This document shows, piece by piece, positions 16,334 through 26,600 of a stretch of DNA of 64,000 nt. This stretch comes from Saprospiraceae bacterium. Lineage in GTDB: Bacteria > Bacteroidota > Bacteroidia > Chitinophagales > Saprospiraceae. The stretch covers positions 80,012 through 144,011 of the forward strand of contig JAHDHW010000002.1 of NCBI GenBank assembly GCA_020631105.1. Reading direction: 5' to 3'. The notes beneath the pieces were generated by a model. The model was given only the letters and a program-made list of their open reading frames with translations. It was not told the DNA's origin and did no database searches. The position numbers were made by a program, and so were the translations under genes. Each line of letters begins with the position of its first letter. Positions within the stretch are counted from its first letter, which is position 1.

Positions 16334-18325
16334 TTATTTACGAATAAGTCCTTCAAAGACTTCTTTATTTACCTCGATTTTATAAGCATTTTGCAATTCA
16401 CCTATCCATTGTTTTTCAAGGAAATTTTGATAGTCAGCGATGACAAAACCACGGGCTTCATCCAATTCTTTATTTGCTACTGGCAGTATATCTTCGATTT
16501 TGTAAAAAGATACGGCCTTATTTCTTTTGTTAGTTGTGTTTTTAGAAATACTTCCTACTTCGAAGACTAAACCTTCCGGCATTTTAGATTTGCTCTTTTC
16601 ATAAGTTTTTTCCTCCCTTGTAACAATCTCTTTCTCTTTGTTAACATCCTTCATAAAGCTTTCAGGGTTTTGCTTCCTTGCCAGCTTCTTCAATGTTTCT
16701 ACCATTGCTGAATGTTCAGCCGGTACGGTATATCTTGATGCTAATGCCCGTTCGTTCCATTTGTAAACATTCTTACGCTTTGCAAAAAATGTTTTTAAAC
16801 CAGTAGTATCTTGTGAAGCTTTGTCCCAAACTAAAATTTTGGTCGCTTCAAATAACAAAATCCCTTCTTCATATTCTCGCATTAAGGATTTAAACTCAGG
16901 GTATTTTTCTTCCAGCTGCATTTCTTCAAAACGAATACAGCTATCATCTACATATTCTTCCAAAAGCATGTCAACTAATTCAGCTTTTTCCATTCGTTTG
17001 CCCATTCGCATTCGTTTAGAGTTTCTTTGACAAAAATCCTCAAACTCGTTTAGACTAACCTCTAGTTTTTCATCCGCATTACTTAATGAAAATAATACTT
17101 CCTGGTTCCCTTCTTTTGGTGCTTTCCATTTATAAGTTGTAAAGCTGGAATCTAATGAAGAGATCCAATTGGTGTAAAGCACATCATTAACTTTGTAATT
17201 GCCCTCTCGTTTAATCCGCTCAATCATAGTATTGCGAGCATTGGTTAAACGATTGAATCGAGGGTTTTTTGACCGGCGTTGATTTTCTTGCATTCTGGTC
17301 TGAATACGACGTTTTGCAATATCAAACTCTTCCGTTGGCTTCTTACTGATTCTTTTGACGATATGATATCCAACAGAAGATTTAAAAGGCTCTGTATAAG
17401 TACCATCTTCTGACAGTGCAAACGCAGGAATTTCAAAAGGATGTCTTACTCCGATAAAACCAACGTAGCCTCCCTGGTTTGCAGAACGACTATCTTCCGA
17501 AACATCCTTAGCTACAGTTTCGAAGTCGGCACCACCTTTTAACTGCTGATAAATTTGATCAATCTTTTCTTTAGCCGCTGCTTCAGTAGTTGCGTCCTTT
17601 ACTCTAATCAAAATATGAGCAACTTCCATCTGACCAATTGCTGGTCGTTTTTCATTTACTTTCACCAGGTGTAAGCCCGCAACAGTACGGATAGGAGCAG
17701 ACACTTTTCCGACTGAAGTAGTATAGGCTGCTGTTTCTAAATTATAAAAGCCGTCAGGAAAAGTAGCGTTCAGAAAACCCATCGCGCCCTCTACTTTGGC
17801 AGTGTTTTTATCATCCGAGCTTTTCTTGGCTACCTCTTCGAAGCTAAGCCCGGTTTCTAATTGCTGTTGAATACTAGCAATTCGTTTATTTGCGGCGGTA
17901 ACTTCCGCATCACTCGCCCCTGGCTTAAGGTTAATCATGATATGACTTATATCTACATCATACAAACTACGGTCGTAAGCCTCCTGGATTAATTTATCGG
18001 TGACTTCCTTGTCGACCAGATAAGAGTTAGCCAATTGTTTGCGATACCCTGCAAGTTCTTTTTGTAAAGAAGGAATAGTGTCCAGCTTCATATCTTTCGC
18101 TCGCTTGACCTTCAGCTTGAAGTTTTTGTATAAATCCAAATACTCCTCCAGAGAAGCTCGGCTGTAGCTTGCCGTATCCATCTTTGACTTTGAATAGATG
18201 TAATCGAATTCTGAAACATGGACCGGTTCCCCCTCAACTGTGAATAACACGGGGTCTTGTTGCCCAATTGCCGTATTAAAGGCAATGGTGACAAAAGCGA
18301 AAACAAAAATTACGTATCGATACAT
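16334..18325 (-). CDS. Periplasmic peptidyl-prolyl isomerase with two parvulin domains
   Basis: 663 residues with a signal peptide (VIFVFAFVTIAFNTAIGQ). After an N-terminal SurA-like region (about 25-125) come two consecutive PPIC domains at about 125-225 and 232-330. Each has the family pattern: HIMINL and HILIRV openings, GAMGFLNATFPDGFYN and GGYVGFIGVRHPFEIPAF centres, and GLHLVKVNEKRP and GYHIVKRISKKP closing strands. The remaining ~330 residues are a charged C-terminal extension common in Bacteroidota homologues. First gene of the minus-strand foldase trio; a TAATTTTG box lies about 110 bp upstream. Confidence 0.9.
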   Translation of the reverse strand: MYRYVIFVFAFVTIAFNTAIGQQDPVLFTVEGEPVHVSEFDYIYSKSKMDTASYSRASLEEYLDLYKNFKLKVKRAKDMKLDTIPSLQKELAGYRKQLANSYLVDKEVTDKLIQEAYDRSLYDVDISHIMINLKPGASDAEVTAANKRIASIQQQLETGLSFEEVAKKSSDDKNTAKVEGAMGFLNATFPDGFYNLETAAYTTSVGKVSAPIRTVAGLHLVKVNEKRPAIGQMEVAHILIRVKDATTEAAAKEKIDQIYQQLKGGADFETVAKDVSEDSRSANQGGYVGFIGVRHPFEIPAFALSEDGTYTEPFKSSVGYHIVKRISKKPTEEFDIAKRRIQTRMQENQRRSKNPRFNRLTNARNTMIERIKREGNYKVNDVLYTNWISSLDSSFTTYKWKAPKEGNQEVLFSLSNADEKLEVSLNEFEDFCQRNSKRMRMGKRMEKAELVDMLLEEYVDDSCIRFEEMQLEEKYPEFKSLMREYEEGILLFEATKILVWDKASQDTTGLKTFFAKRKNVYKWNERALASRYTVPAEHSAMVETLKKLARKQNPESFMKDVNKEKEIVTREEKTYEKSKSKMPEGLVFEVGSISKNTTNKRNKAVSFYKIEDILPVANKELDEARGFVIADYQNFLEKQWIGELQNAYKIEVNKEVFEGLIRK

Positions 18326-18629
18326 TTTTACAATATTTAAAGTTTCATCAATTTCTTTAATGTAGACCGAAGAAGGATTAAGCTGAATGCTGCTTTTTTA
18401 TGCTATTATCCTACCTTCCGTCAAAAGCATCGCAAAATTAGCAATTTATTGCCTTAAATGTTCATTTTGCGCATAAGTCCTTTGACATAGATTTATCTAA
18501 ACCAAGGGGATATTTTCTTATTCACAGGTCAACGTCTCTCATTTGACGAGACTTGCAAGATACGGCTACGCCGCCAATGGGTGATCCTTAGGTGGTGAAA
18601 ATAGGCTTAGATCTAGAATTGCGACAATA
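18326..18629. other. 304-bp intergenic region
   Basis: Holds the probable promoter of the foldase trio (18433-18440, minus) and weak GC hairpins near 18540-18560 that could end the murF-alr transcript. No coding or RNA gene is seen. Confidence 0.4.
18433..18440 (-). promoter_or_regulatory. TAATTTTG -7 box for the foldase trio
   Basis: On the minus strand this is an exact TAnnTTTG match, about 108 bp upstream of the foldase ATG at 18325. No clear -33 element was found. Confidence 0.4.
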
Positions 18630-21095
18630 TTAGTCCTGATAATAAACACGCTTTACCCGCTCAGATATCCCTGTAAACACCTCATAAACTAACGAATCAA
18701 AGCATTCTGCTAGTACTTCTACTGGCTGATCTTTCCCAAAAATCAAGACTTCGTCCCCTTCCGAAGCTTCTGGAATACTACTAATGTCAATCATGCTCAT
18801 ATCCATACATATGTTACCAATGGTGGGCGCTGGTTTTCCATGGATTAAAACGGAGAAACGACCATTGCCAGCTTTTCTCAGTAGGCCATCTGCGTATCCA
18901 ATACTGATGGTCGCAATACTTATTTCTTTTGCTGCTTTGCCTTTACGACTATAGCCAATCGTTTCACCAGCAGCAATAGTTTTTATTTGCGAGATAGTAG
19001 CTTTTAAGCTTAGGACCGTTTCTAATGCTTGAGTCAATTCTTTATTACTACCAATACCATATAACCCAATACCCAAACGTACCATATCATATTGATGCTG
19101 CGGGAATCTAAGAATTCCATTGGTGTTTAAAATATGCTTGATTGGCCGATATCCTATAGTTGCTGCGATCTTTTCGTAGTAAGTATTAAACTTTGTGATT
19201 TGATTTTGAGTGAAAGCATCTTGTCCTGGTTCGTCACTGGCAGCAAGATGTGAGAAAACAGATGCAACCTTTACGTAAGGATGAGCCAGTAATGTGGCCA
19301 AAAGTTGAGGCAAATCCTTTTCTTCAAAGCCTAAGCGATGCATTCCGGTGTCAATCTTTAAATGAATATTCAAAGATTGCTGATTTGGGAAAAATTGGAG
19401 TAGTTGATTTAGTAATTGCTGGCTGTAAATCTCCGGTTCCAGCTTATATTGCTGCAAGAGGTCAAATGTCGCTTGTTCGGGGTTTAGGACCATGATAGGC
19501 AAGGTGACCCCGGCATTTCGAAGTTCAACACCTTCGTCGGCGTAGGCTACCGCTAAATAATCTACCTTTTGGAATTCTAAAAGCCGTGCGACCTCATCAC
19601 TGCCACTACCGTAAGCAGCAGCTTTTACCATGGCCATTAACTTAGTTTGCGGGTTTATAGCCTGGCGGAATGTGCGTAGATTGTGTACCAGAGCATTTAG
19701 GTTTACCTCAAGAACCGTGTTGTGACTCTTTTTTGCAAGATATCCTGCGATTCGCTCAAACGTAAAATTTCTTGCGCCTTTCAGGAGGATAATCTCTTCC
19801 TGGCTTTGTTTCCAGTTCCCAGAAGAAATATAGGTTTCCGTGCTATCGAAATAATGCTGGTCTTGAATTGTACTAAATTGCTGAAGCATTTTTACTTCCT
19901 GACCAATTCCTACGAGCTTTTGGATTTTGTGTTCATCCAGAAGCTTCGCTACCTGTTGGTATAAATCCCGAGACTCAATACCGCTTTGGAAGATATCTGA
20001 AAGAATTACAGTCGGACTCAATTGACCGGCCTGTTGTTTTAGGAAATTAAGTGCTACCGCAAGGGAAGTTAGGTCAGAATTGTAGCTATCATTGATCAAT
20101 GTACAATTATTGATGGCGGCTTTCAATTCAAGTCGCATGGGTAAAGCGTTGAGCTTTTGTATTCGTTGAGTGATAAGTTTATCCTCAAGGTCTAAATGTA
20201 AAAGCAATAACCAGCAATGGATAGCATTTTCAACAGAAGCCTCATCTGAAAAAGGGATGGTTATTTGTACAATTTTCCCTTTGTAAAGTGCCTTAATGTG
20301 GTACTGCCCACTTTTTGATTTTGCTTCTTTTGTAATGCATAGGTCTGCACTTTTCTTTCTGGACCAACTTAATAATTCTTTATCTGATAGGCTTTTGATC
20401 TCCGTATCGATTTCAGGATGATCTTTGCAATAGAGAATGGTATGGCAAGGCTCAAATAATTTTAACTTCTCCTGGATTTTTTGACTCGTTGACTTAAAGC
20501 CTTCGTTGTGAGCTTCACCAATATTAGTGAAAATACCTATGCTGCAATTGATAATAGGCGCAATCCTTTGCATTTCGCCAGCCCGCGAAATACCGGCTTC
20601 AAATATACCCAAATCATGCTTTTCGTTAATCTGCAAGATGGAGAGCGGAACACCAATTTGTGAATTATAGCTTCGAGGGCTTCGAACAATTTCATAATCT
20701 GCGTGGAGTAACTGAAAAAGCCATTCTTTGATAATGGTTTTTCCATTACTTCCAGTGATACCAATAACGGGCAGATCGAATTGCTGACGATGGAAGCGAG
20801 CAAGCTTGTGTAGAGCATCTAGTGTGTCAGATACATAAAGGAAAGACGCATCTGGTTGAAAACGCGAATCAACTTTTTTTGAAACCACAAAGGCACGGAT
20901 ACCTTTATTATAAGCATCATTTAAATAGTCGTGCCCGTCATTTGAATTATTTGAAAAAGCAAAGAAGATAGATTGTAAAGGGAAATCTACCCGTCTGCTA
21001 TCAAATACTGCTTGAGTAATCAATAGCTCGTCGTCAATAGTGCCAAGCTGCTTCGCACCCAGGATATCCGCAATTTGAGAAAGACGGTACTGCAT
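18630..21095 (-). CDS. murF-alr: MurF-alanine racemase fusion enzyme
   Basis: 821-residue bifunctional peptidoglycan enzyme. Residues 1-455 are MurF, which adds D-Ala-D-Ala to UDP-MurNAc-tripeptide: N-domain TQAVFDSRRVDFPLQSIFFA, P-loop GITGSNGKT (about 112-120), EAGISRAGEMQRIAPI and NDSYNSDLTSL. Residues 456-821 are a PLP-dependent alanine racemase: PLP lysine in MVKAAAYGSG (about 490), LKIDTGMHRLGF, and TIGYSRKGK with ISIGYADGLLRKAG. The fusion is known in Bacteroidota and couples D-Ala production to its use. PurD lies 102 bp upstream on the same strand, but shared transcription is uncertain. Confidence 0.95.
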   Translation of the reverse strand: MQYRLSQIADILGAKQLGTIDDELLITQAVFDSRRVDFPLQSIFFAFSNNSNDGHDYLNDAYNKGIRAFVVSKKVDSRFQPDASFLYVSDTLDALHKLARFHRQQFDLPVIGITGSNGKTIIKEWLFQLLHADYEIVRSPRSYNSQIGVPLSILQINEKHDLGIFEAGISRAGEMQRIAPIINCSIGIFTNIGEAHNEGFKSTSQKIQEKLKLFEPCHTILYCKDHPEIDTEIKSLSDKELLSWSRKKSADLCITKEAKSKSGQYHIKALYKGKIVQITIPFSDEASVENAIHCWLLLLHLDLEDKLITQRIQKLNALPMRLELKAAINNCTLINDSYNSDLTSLAVALNFLKQQAGQLSPTVILSDIFQSGIESRDLYQQVAKLLDEHKIQKLVGIGQEVKMLQQFSTIQDQHYFDSTETYISSGNWKQSQEEIILLKGARNFTFERIAGYLAKKSHNTVLEVNLNALVHNLRTFRQAINPQTKLMAMVKAAAYGSGSDEVARLLEFQKVDYLAVAYADEGVELRNAGVTLPIMVLNPEQATFDLLQQYKLEPEIYSQQLLNQLLQFFPNQQSLNIHLKIDTGMHRLGFEEKDLPQLLATLLAHPYVKVASVFSHLAASDEPGQDAFTQNQITKFNTYYEKIAATIGYRPIKHILNTNGILRFPQHQYDMVRLGIGLYGIGSNKELTQALETVLSLKATISQIKTIAAGETIGYSRKGKAAKEISIATISIGYADGLLRKAGNGRFSVLIHGKPAPTIGNICMDMSMIDISSIPEASEGDEVLIFGKDQPVEVLAECFDSLVYEVFTGISERVKRVYYQD

Positions 21096-21197
21096 AGCTT
21101 GCTTTATACGTAAAGAATGAATTGATGATTCATGGCCTGAGGTGGCGTAGCCACTTCCTGCTAGCCTTGGTTGAAAGGCATTGATCAGCGAATAATC

Positions 21198-22466
21198 TTA
21201 AAGATCAAAGCCTATATCCCGACGATAATTTTTGCCTTCGAAGCTTATTTGTTCAGCATTCTTATTTGAAATGTCGAGTGCTGTTTTGATATCACTTCCA
21301 AAAGAGGTAATCGCCAGGACACGCCCTCCGTTCGTATGAACGGTTCCATCCACAGCTTTAGTGCCAGCATGGAAAACGATACTATCATTAATGTTGTCTA
21401 TGCCGGTAATAAGCTTTCCTTTTTCGTAAGCTTCAGGATAACCGCCTGAAACTAACATGATTGTTGTAGCTGCCCGTTCATCTTTTTCGATCTTTACAGA
21501 AGCTAAGCCACCATTGTCGGTCGCCTGGAATAATTGGACAAGGTCATTTTTAAGCCGAGGAAGTACTACTTCTGTCTCCGGGTCACCCAGTCGGCAATTA
21601 TATTCTATAACGTAAGGTTCTTCTCCTACTTTGATCAAACCAATAAACACAAAGCCTTGGTATTGAATGCCCTTTTGGTGAATCCCATTAATCGTTGGCT
21701 TAATAACCCGATCTTCTACTTTTTTCATGAGCACATCATCAACGAAAGGAACCGGAGAAACGGCACCCATACCACCAGTATTTAAGCCCGTGTCTCCTTC
21801 TCCGATTCGTTTATAATCTTTCGCTACCGGAAGAACCTGATAATCTTTGCCATCAGTCAATACGAATACGGAGAACTCGATGCCATCCAAAAACTGCTCG
21901 ATCACGACCGTCTCGCTGGCTTGCCCAAACTTGCCGCCGAGCATTTCTGTTAAGGCCGTTTTGGCTTCTTCGATGTTATCTATGATTAAGACTCCTTTTC
22001 CTGCGGCCAGACCGTCTGCTTTTAGCACGATGGGAGGCGTCTGGGTCTCAATATAGCTTAAGCCAGCTGCTAATGTTTCAGCAGTGAACTCTTGATATGC
22101 TGCGGTCGGGATATTAAAATCAGCCATAAACTTTTTAGCATAGGCTTTACTACCTTCAAGCTGAGCACCTTCTTGGGAAGGACCAATTACGATAATATGA
22201 GCTAATGCTTCATCTCCTTTGAAGAAATCGTAAATGCCTTCAACCAATGGTGCTTCAGGGCCAATTACACAAAGACTGATCTTGTGCTCTAGCGCAAAAG
22301 TTTTTATAGACTCAAAGTCAGATTGATTTAAGGCTACATTAGTCCCACATTGTGCCGTACCGGCATTTCCTGGAAGGATGTATAGATTTTCGCAAAGTGG
22401 ACTTTGACTCATTTTCCAGCTTAAGGCGTGCTCTCTGCCACCGCTACCAATAAGGAGAATATTCAT
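21198..22466 (-). CDS. purD: Phosphoribosylamine-glycine ligase PurD
   Basis: 422-residue ATP-grasp enzyme for the second step of purine synthesis (5-phosphoribosylamine + glycine + ATP to GAR), cytosolic. Seen: the N-terminal GSGGREHALSWKM, PGNAGTA, VVIGPEAPLVEG-type motif (VIGPEAPLVEGIYDFF), ATP-grasp PIVLKADGLAAGKGVLI, NTGGMGAVSPVPF and the metal site YNCRLGDPETEVVLPRL. The start ATG lies about 18 bp after a TATCTTCG box on the minus strand, divergent from ruvA. Confidence 0.97.
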   Translation of the reverse strand: MNILLIGSGGREHALSWKMSQSPLCENLYILPGNAGTAQCGTNVALNQSDFESIKTFALEHKISLCVIGPEAPLVEGIYDFFKGDEALAHIIVIGPSQEGAQLEGSKAYAKKFMADFNIPTAAYQEFTAETLAAGLSYIETQTPPIVLKADGLAAGKGVLIIDNIEEAKTALTEMLGGKFGQASETVVIEQFLDGIEFSVFVLTDGKDYQVLPVAKDYKRIGEGDTGLNTGGMGAVSPVPFVDDVLMKKVEDRVIKPTINGIHQKGIQYQGFVFIGLIKVGEEPYVIEYNCRLGDPETEVVLPRLKNDLVQLFQATDNGGLASVKIEKDERAATTIMLVSGGYPEAYEKGKLITGIDNINDSIVFHAGTKAVDGTVHTNGGRVLAITSFGSDIKTALDISNKNAEQISFEGKNYRRDIGFDL

Positions 22467-22484
22467 AGTTTTGTTGTTTTGCCG

Positions 22485-22492
22485 CGAAGATA
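22485..22492 (-). promoter_or_regulatory. TATCTTCG -7 box of purD
   Basis: Minus-strand TATCTTCG, one base from TAnnTTTG, 18 bp before the purD ATG. The divergent ruvA box is at 22661. Confidence 0.5.
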
Positions 22493-22660
22493 ATGTAAGT
22501 AGGCTCTAATTCTAAATGAAATGGGAAGGTATATGTGATTAGAATGAGAAAACGAAGGCGTTACCAAAGCGTTTTGGAATAAATAGGAATGAAAATTGAA
22601 TTAATAATATTGGACATGTGTTCTTAGGAAAGGAATGCTATCCTTTTTCTTAATTTTTCC

Positions 22661-22668
22661 TACCTTCG
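22661..22668 (+). promoter_or_regulatory. TACCTTCG -7 box of ruvA
   Basis: One-base variant of TAnnTTTG, 23 bp before the chosen ruvA ATG at 22692. It lies inside the N-terminal extension of the longer open frame from 22635, which supports the shorter start. Confidence 0.45.
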
Positions 22669-22691
22669 CCAGACAATTTCGAAGCAAAAAG

Positions 22692-23282
22692 ATGATTTCG
22701 TATATCAAAGGACCGATCACCTATAAAAGTCCAACCTATATAATCGTAGAAGCTGGGAGCATTGGATATCAAATCCATATTAGCCTTAATACCTACGCCA
22801 AGATTGAAAAGCTTGATACGGTACAAATCCTTACCTATTTACATGTGAAGGAAGATAGTCATACATTATATGGCTTTGCGGAAGAGATGGAACGTGGTTT
22901 GTTCACCTTATTATTATCGGTGTCAGGGATTGGTCCAAATACAGCAAGAGTACTCTTGTCATCGATGGAACCAGAGGAAGCAAGAATGGCGATTATTAGT
23001 GAAAATGTTGCTGCTTTTAAGAAAGTAAAAGGAATCGGTCCAAAGACTGCGAAACGTATAATTTTGGACCTGAAAGATAAATTATTGAAGGATTCTGGTG
23101 AAACACCAGTTATGATTAGCCCGGCAAACAATACTTTGAGAGATGAGGCGTTATCTGCTCTAGTTGCCTTAGGCTTCTCAAAAATCCATGTACAAAAAGC
23201 GCTCAATAAAATCCTTAGCGAGCAGCCCGGAACGTTGACAATCGAAGAGTTAATTAAGCTAGCCCTTAAACAACTCTCATAA
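22692..23282 (+). CDS. ruvA: Holliday junction branch-migration protein RuvA
   Basis: 196 residues, normal RuvA length. Domain I (OB fold, 1-65: MISYIKGPITYKSPTYIIVE), domain II with two helix-hairpin-helix motifs (SVSGIGPNTARVLLSSM and KVKGIGPKTAKRIILDLK) and the C-terminal RuvB-binding domain (about 150-196: EALSALVALGFSKI). It tetramerises on Holliday junctions and loads RuvB. The ATG at 22692 is preferred over 22635, which adds 19 hydrophobic residues absent from the family and overlaps the promoter box. sprA follows 399 bp downstream; ruvA-sprA adjacency is common in Bacteroidota. Confidence 0.96.
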   Translation: MISYIKGPITYKSPTYIIVEAGSIGYQIHISLNTYAKIEKLDTVQILTYLHVKEDSHTLYGFAEEMERGLFTLLLSVSGIGPNTARVLLSSMEPEEARMAIISENVAAFKKVKGIGPKTAKRIILDLKDKLLKDSGETPVMISPANNTLRDEALSALVALGFSKIHVQKALNKILSEQPGTLTIEELIKLALKQLS

Positions 23283-23681
23283 TCGGGTTACCAACAAATC
23301 CCTGAAAGTATTTGATGACCAGATATTGCTTTGTCCTTTTTGCAAAGGAAGGTGAAAACTTATTATTCCTTCTTGCGTAAAATCTGAATGCTATAATGTA
23401 ACCCGTCGTTATGTATTTGGTTCGGACAAATTTAAATATTAAGGATTGTTAAATTTTTTTGACGGGATAAAGGCTTTACGCTTTTCTCGTTATTGATTTG
23501 TGTTTTACAAAAGTTGCTGAAATAATATATTGAAAATCAGTTATTTGTAAGATATGAATTATTGAAAGGTTTTGAGAACTAGGCTTTGCCATTCTTGTAA
23601 AGTCATTTTTGAAAAATAATTAAGCTATTTGACCACCTCAACGAAAGTGAAGATTGAGGGTACTTTTCCCATGTTTTAATT
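23283..23681. other. 399-bp leader region upstream of sprA
   Basis: Very AT-rich. No intrinsic terminator after ruvA and no exact TAnnTTTG box were found. A 21-codon open frame from 23315 (MTRYCFVLFAKEGENLLF) has no known match to me. Probably holds the sprA promoter. Confidence 0.3.
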
Positions 23682-26600
23682 ATGAAGATAGGACATTTTC
23701 TACTCTGTACAATGGTAATTTTGGGTGTATTTATAAGCACCGCGGCTAGTTTTGGTAACGGCCACGGTCTTGAAGACCCCTACGCACCAGAATATGTAAT
23801 GGCACAGGATACTTTCCCCATCCAAGAGCGTTACGGCGATTTTATTAATGATGCTAGCAGTAATCCCTTTGATCTTAATGATCCCGGGATTATCCAGCAA
23901 AACGTCGAGTACGATCCCGCCACCGGTTATTATATTATCACCGAGACGATTGATGGTAATTATTATCGCCCGCCGACTTATTTAACATTTGAAGAATATT
24001 CACAGTGGCAAGCTGATCAACAACAGCAACAATATTTTGATGAACTCAATAACGTCGCCGGTGGAGATGTCGGGGATAGTGGCCTGCGAGATCCGATGGG
24101 CGAAATAGACGTCAAGAAAAGTCTGATTGACCGACTTTTTGGAGGCTCCGAGGTAGATATTCGCCCGCAGGGTAAGATCGGATTAACCTTTGGGGTTGAT
24201 TTTCAGAAAGTAGAGAATCCAAGTTTGACGCTCCGTCAACAACGACAGGGTGGATTTGACTTCGATATGGATATCCAGTTAAATGTAACGGGTAAAATTG
24301 GAGAAAAATTAAATCTTGCTACCAATTATAATACACAAGCTACCTTCGATTTTGATAATCAGTTGAAACTACAATACGATAGTGAAGCATTTAGTGATGA
24401 TGATATTGTAAAAAAGATTGAAGCGGGTAACGTAAGTTTCCCTTTAAAAAGCTCCTTGATTCAGGGGAGTAACTCCCTCTTCGGTATTCGTACTGACCTC
24501 CAGTTTGGTCATTTAGGGCTTTCGCTGGTCGCTTCGCAGCAAAAATCGCGACGTCAGGAGCTACAAATTCAGGGAGGTAGTCAGCTACAGGAATTCGAAG
24601 TACGTGCAGATGAATATGATGAAAATCGTCACTTCTTCATTACGCATTATAATAGAAATACCTTTGAGGAAGCATTAGTCAACATGCCTCAGCTAAACAC
24701 ACTATTTCGGATCAATCGAATCGAAGTATGGGTGACTAATGATCGGAACGACCCGGATAATGTACGGGATATTGTTGCCTTAGCGGATTTGGGAGAATCC
24801 TTTGAGGTGACCAATACAAACCCTCAGTTTCAGATTCCACCCGCTGCCCGTAATCCTGATATCACAGGAACACGCGGACTACCGGGACGTCCAATTACGG
24901 AGGGCGGATCATTTAATGTTCCCGGAGCTAACGATCTCTATAGCGCAATCTTAAATAATGACCGGGTAAGAAACTTAGATGATGCCGTAGCGATTCTGGA
25001 AAATGTATATGACTTACGTCAATCCAGAGATTTCGAAAAAGTAAGTGCACGTAAATTATCTTCTAATGAATTTACTTACCACCCGGAGTTAGGATTTATT
25101 TCCTTGAACGTAAACCTTCAGCCGGATCAGGTACTTGGGGTATCTATGGAGTATGATTATAATGGTAAAACTTACCGGGTAGGGGAGTTTGCAAATGATA
25201 CCTATTCACCGGATTCTCTGGGTGTTCTCTTTGTGAAGATGTTGAAAGCGACAACTCAGCGAGTTGACCTTGCGACCTGGGATCTTATGATGAAGAACGT
25301 ATACTCTGTTGGTGCATTTCAGGTAAGTCAGGAAGACTTTAAGTTAGATATCTTTTACGAAGATCCGGGGAAAGGAGAGAAACGTTTCCTTCCGGATTCT
25401 GAGTTAGCAGGTGTACCACTTCTACAAGTATTTAATCTCGATAATCTTAATGTTCTGGGGGATCCCTGCCCCGATGGTATCTTCGACTTTGTGCCGGGGA
25501 TTACGATCAATCCCCGGAATGGGCGTATTATGTTTCCGGTACTGGAACCTTTTAGTACTGCTATCGCAGATAACATAGTCAGCCCGGCTTTAAAAGAAAA
25601 ATATGATTACTTCGTGCTCTATGATTCAACGGTCGTCAGGGCCCGCGAATATCAAGAATTAAATCGATTTACCATTGAAGGTAGTTATAAGTCTAGCGTG
25701 TCCTCTGAGATTTCATTAGGGTCGTTTAACTTACCTCCAGGGTCGGTAACCGTAAGAGCAGGTGGACAGATATTAATAGAAGGGGTAGATTATGAAGTTG
25801 ATTATAATATCGGTCGGATTAAAATTTTGAATGATGCTTATCTAAACTCAGGTCTTCCTATTAATGTCTCCTTTGAGGATAACACTTTATTTGGCTTTCA
25901 GACGAAGACGATGCTTGGAGTGAGGGCCGATTATGAGGTTAATGAGAATTTTAACATTGGAGCAACTTATTTACATTTATTTGAACGACCATTTACGCAA
26001 AAAGTAAATATTGGAGATGACCCAATTAATAACCGTATTTACGGACTTGATGTCAACTTCAGTTCAAAAGCCCCGTGGTTGACACGGGCCGTAGATGCTA
26101 TACCACTGATCAATACTAAAGAAGAATCCAATATTTCATTCTCTGCGGAAGCAGCAATCTTGAAGCCTGGTCATGCCCGGGCAATTAACCAGGGACGGGA
26201 CGAAGATGGAGACCGAGATCGGGGAGGTGTAGTATATGTTGATGACTTTGAAGGAAGTACTTCTAGTTTCGATCTACGTACACCAGCAAATAACTGGGTA
26301 CTGGCATCTGTACCACAGAATGATGATCAGAATAATAATCCACTATTCCCAGAATCTGCTTTAATTGATACTACACTTAGTGGTGTAAATCGGGCACTAC
26401 TCAACTGGTACCGAATCGACCAAAGTATCCGTGGTGGGAATACCGGAGATCCTTATACTGCAGCGATTCCACAGACGGAGGTATTTCCGAATGTAACGAT
26501 TACTCCAGGACTGAGTAACATCATTCAAACCCTGGATTTAACCTATTATCCGGATCAAAGAGGACCTTATAATTTTGATTTGCCAAATGGTGGTACACCA

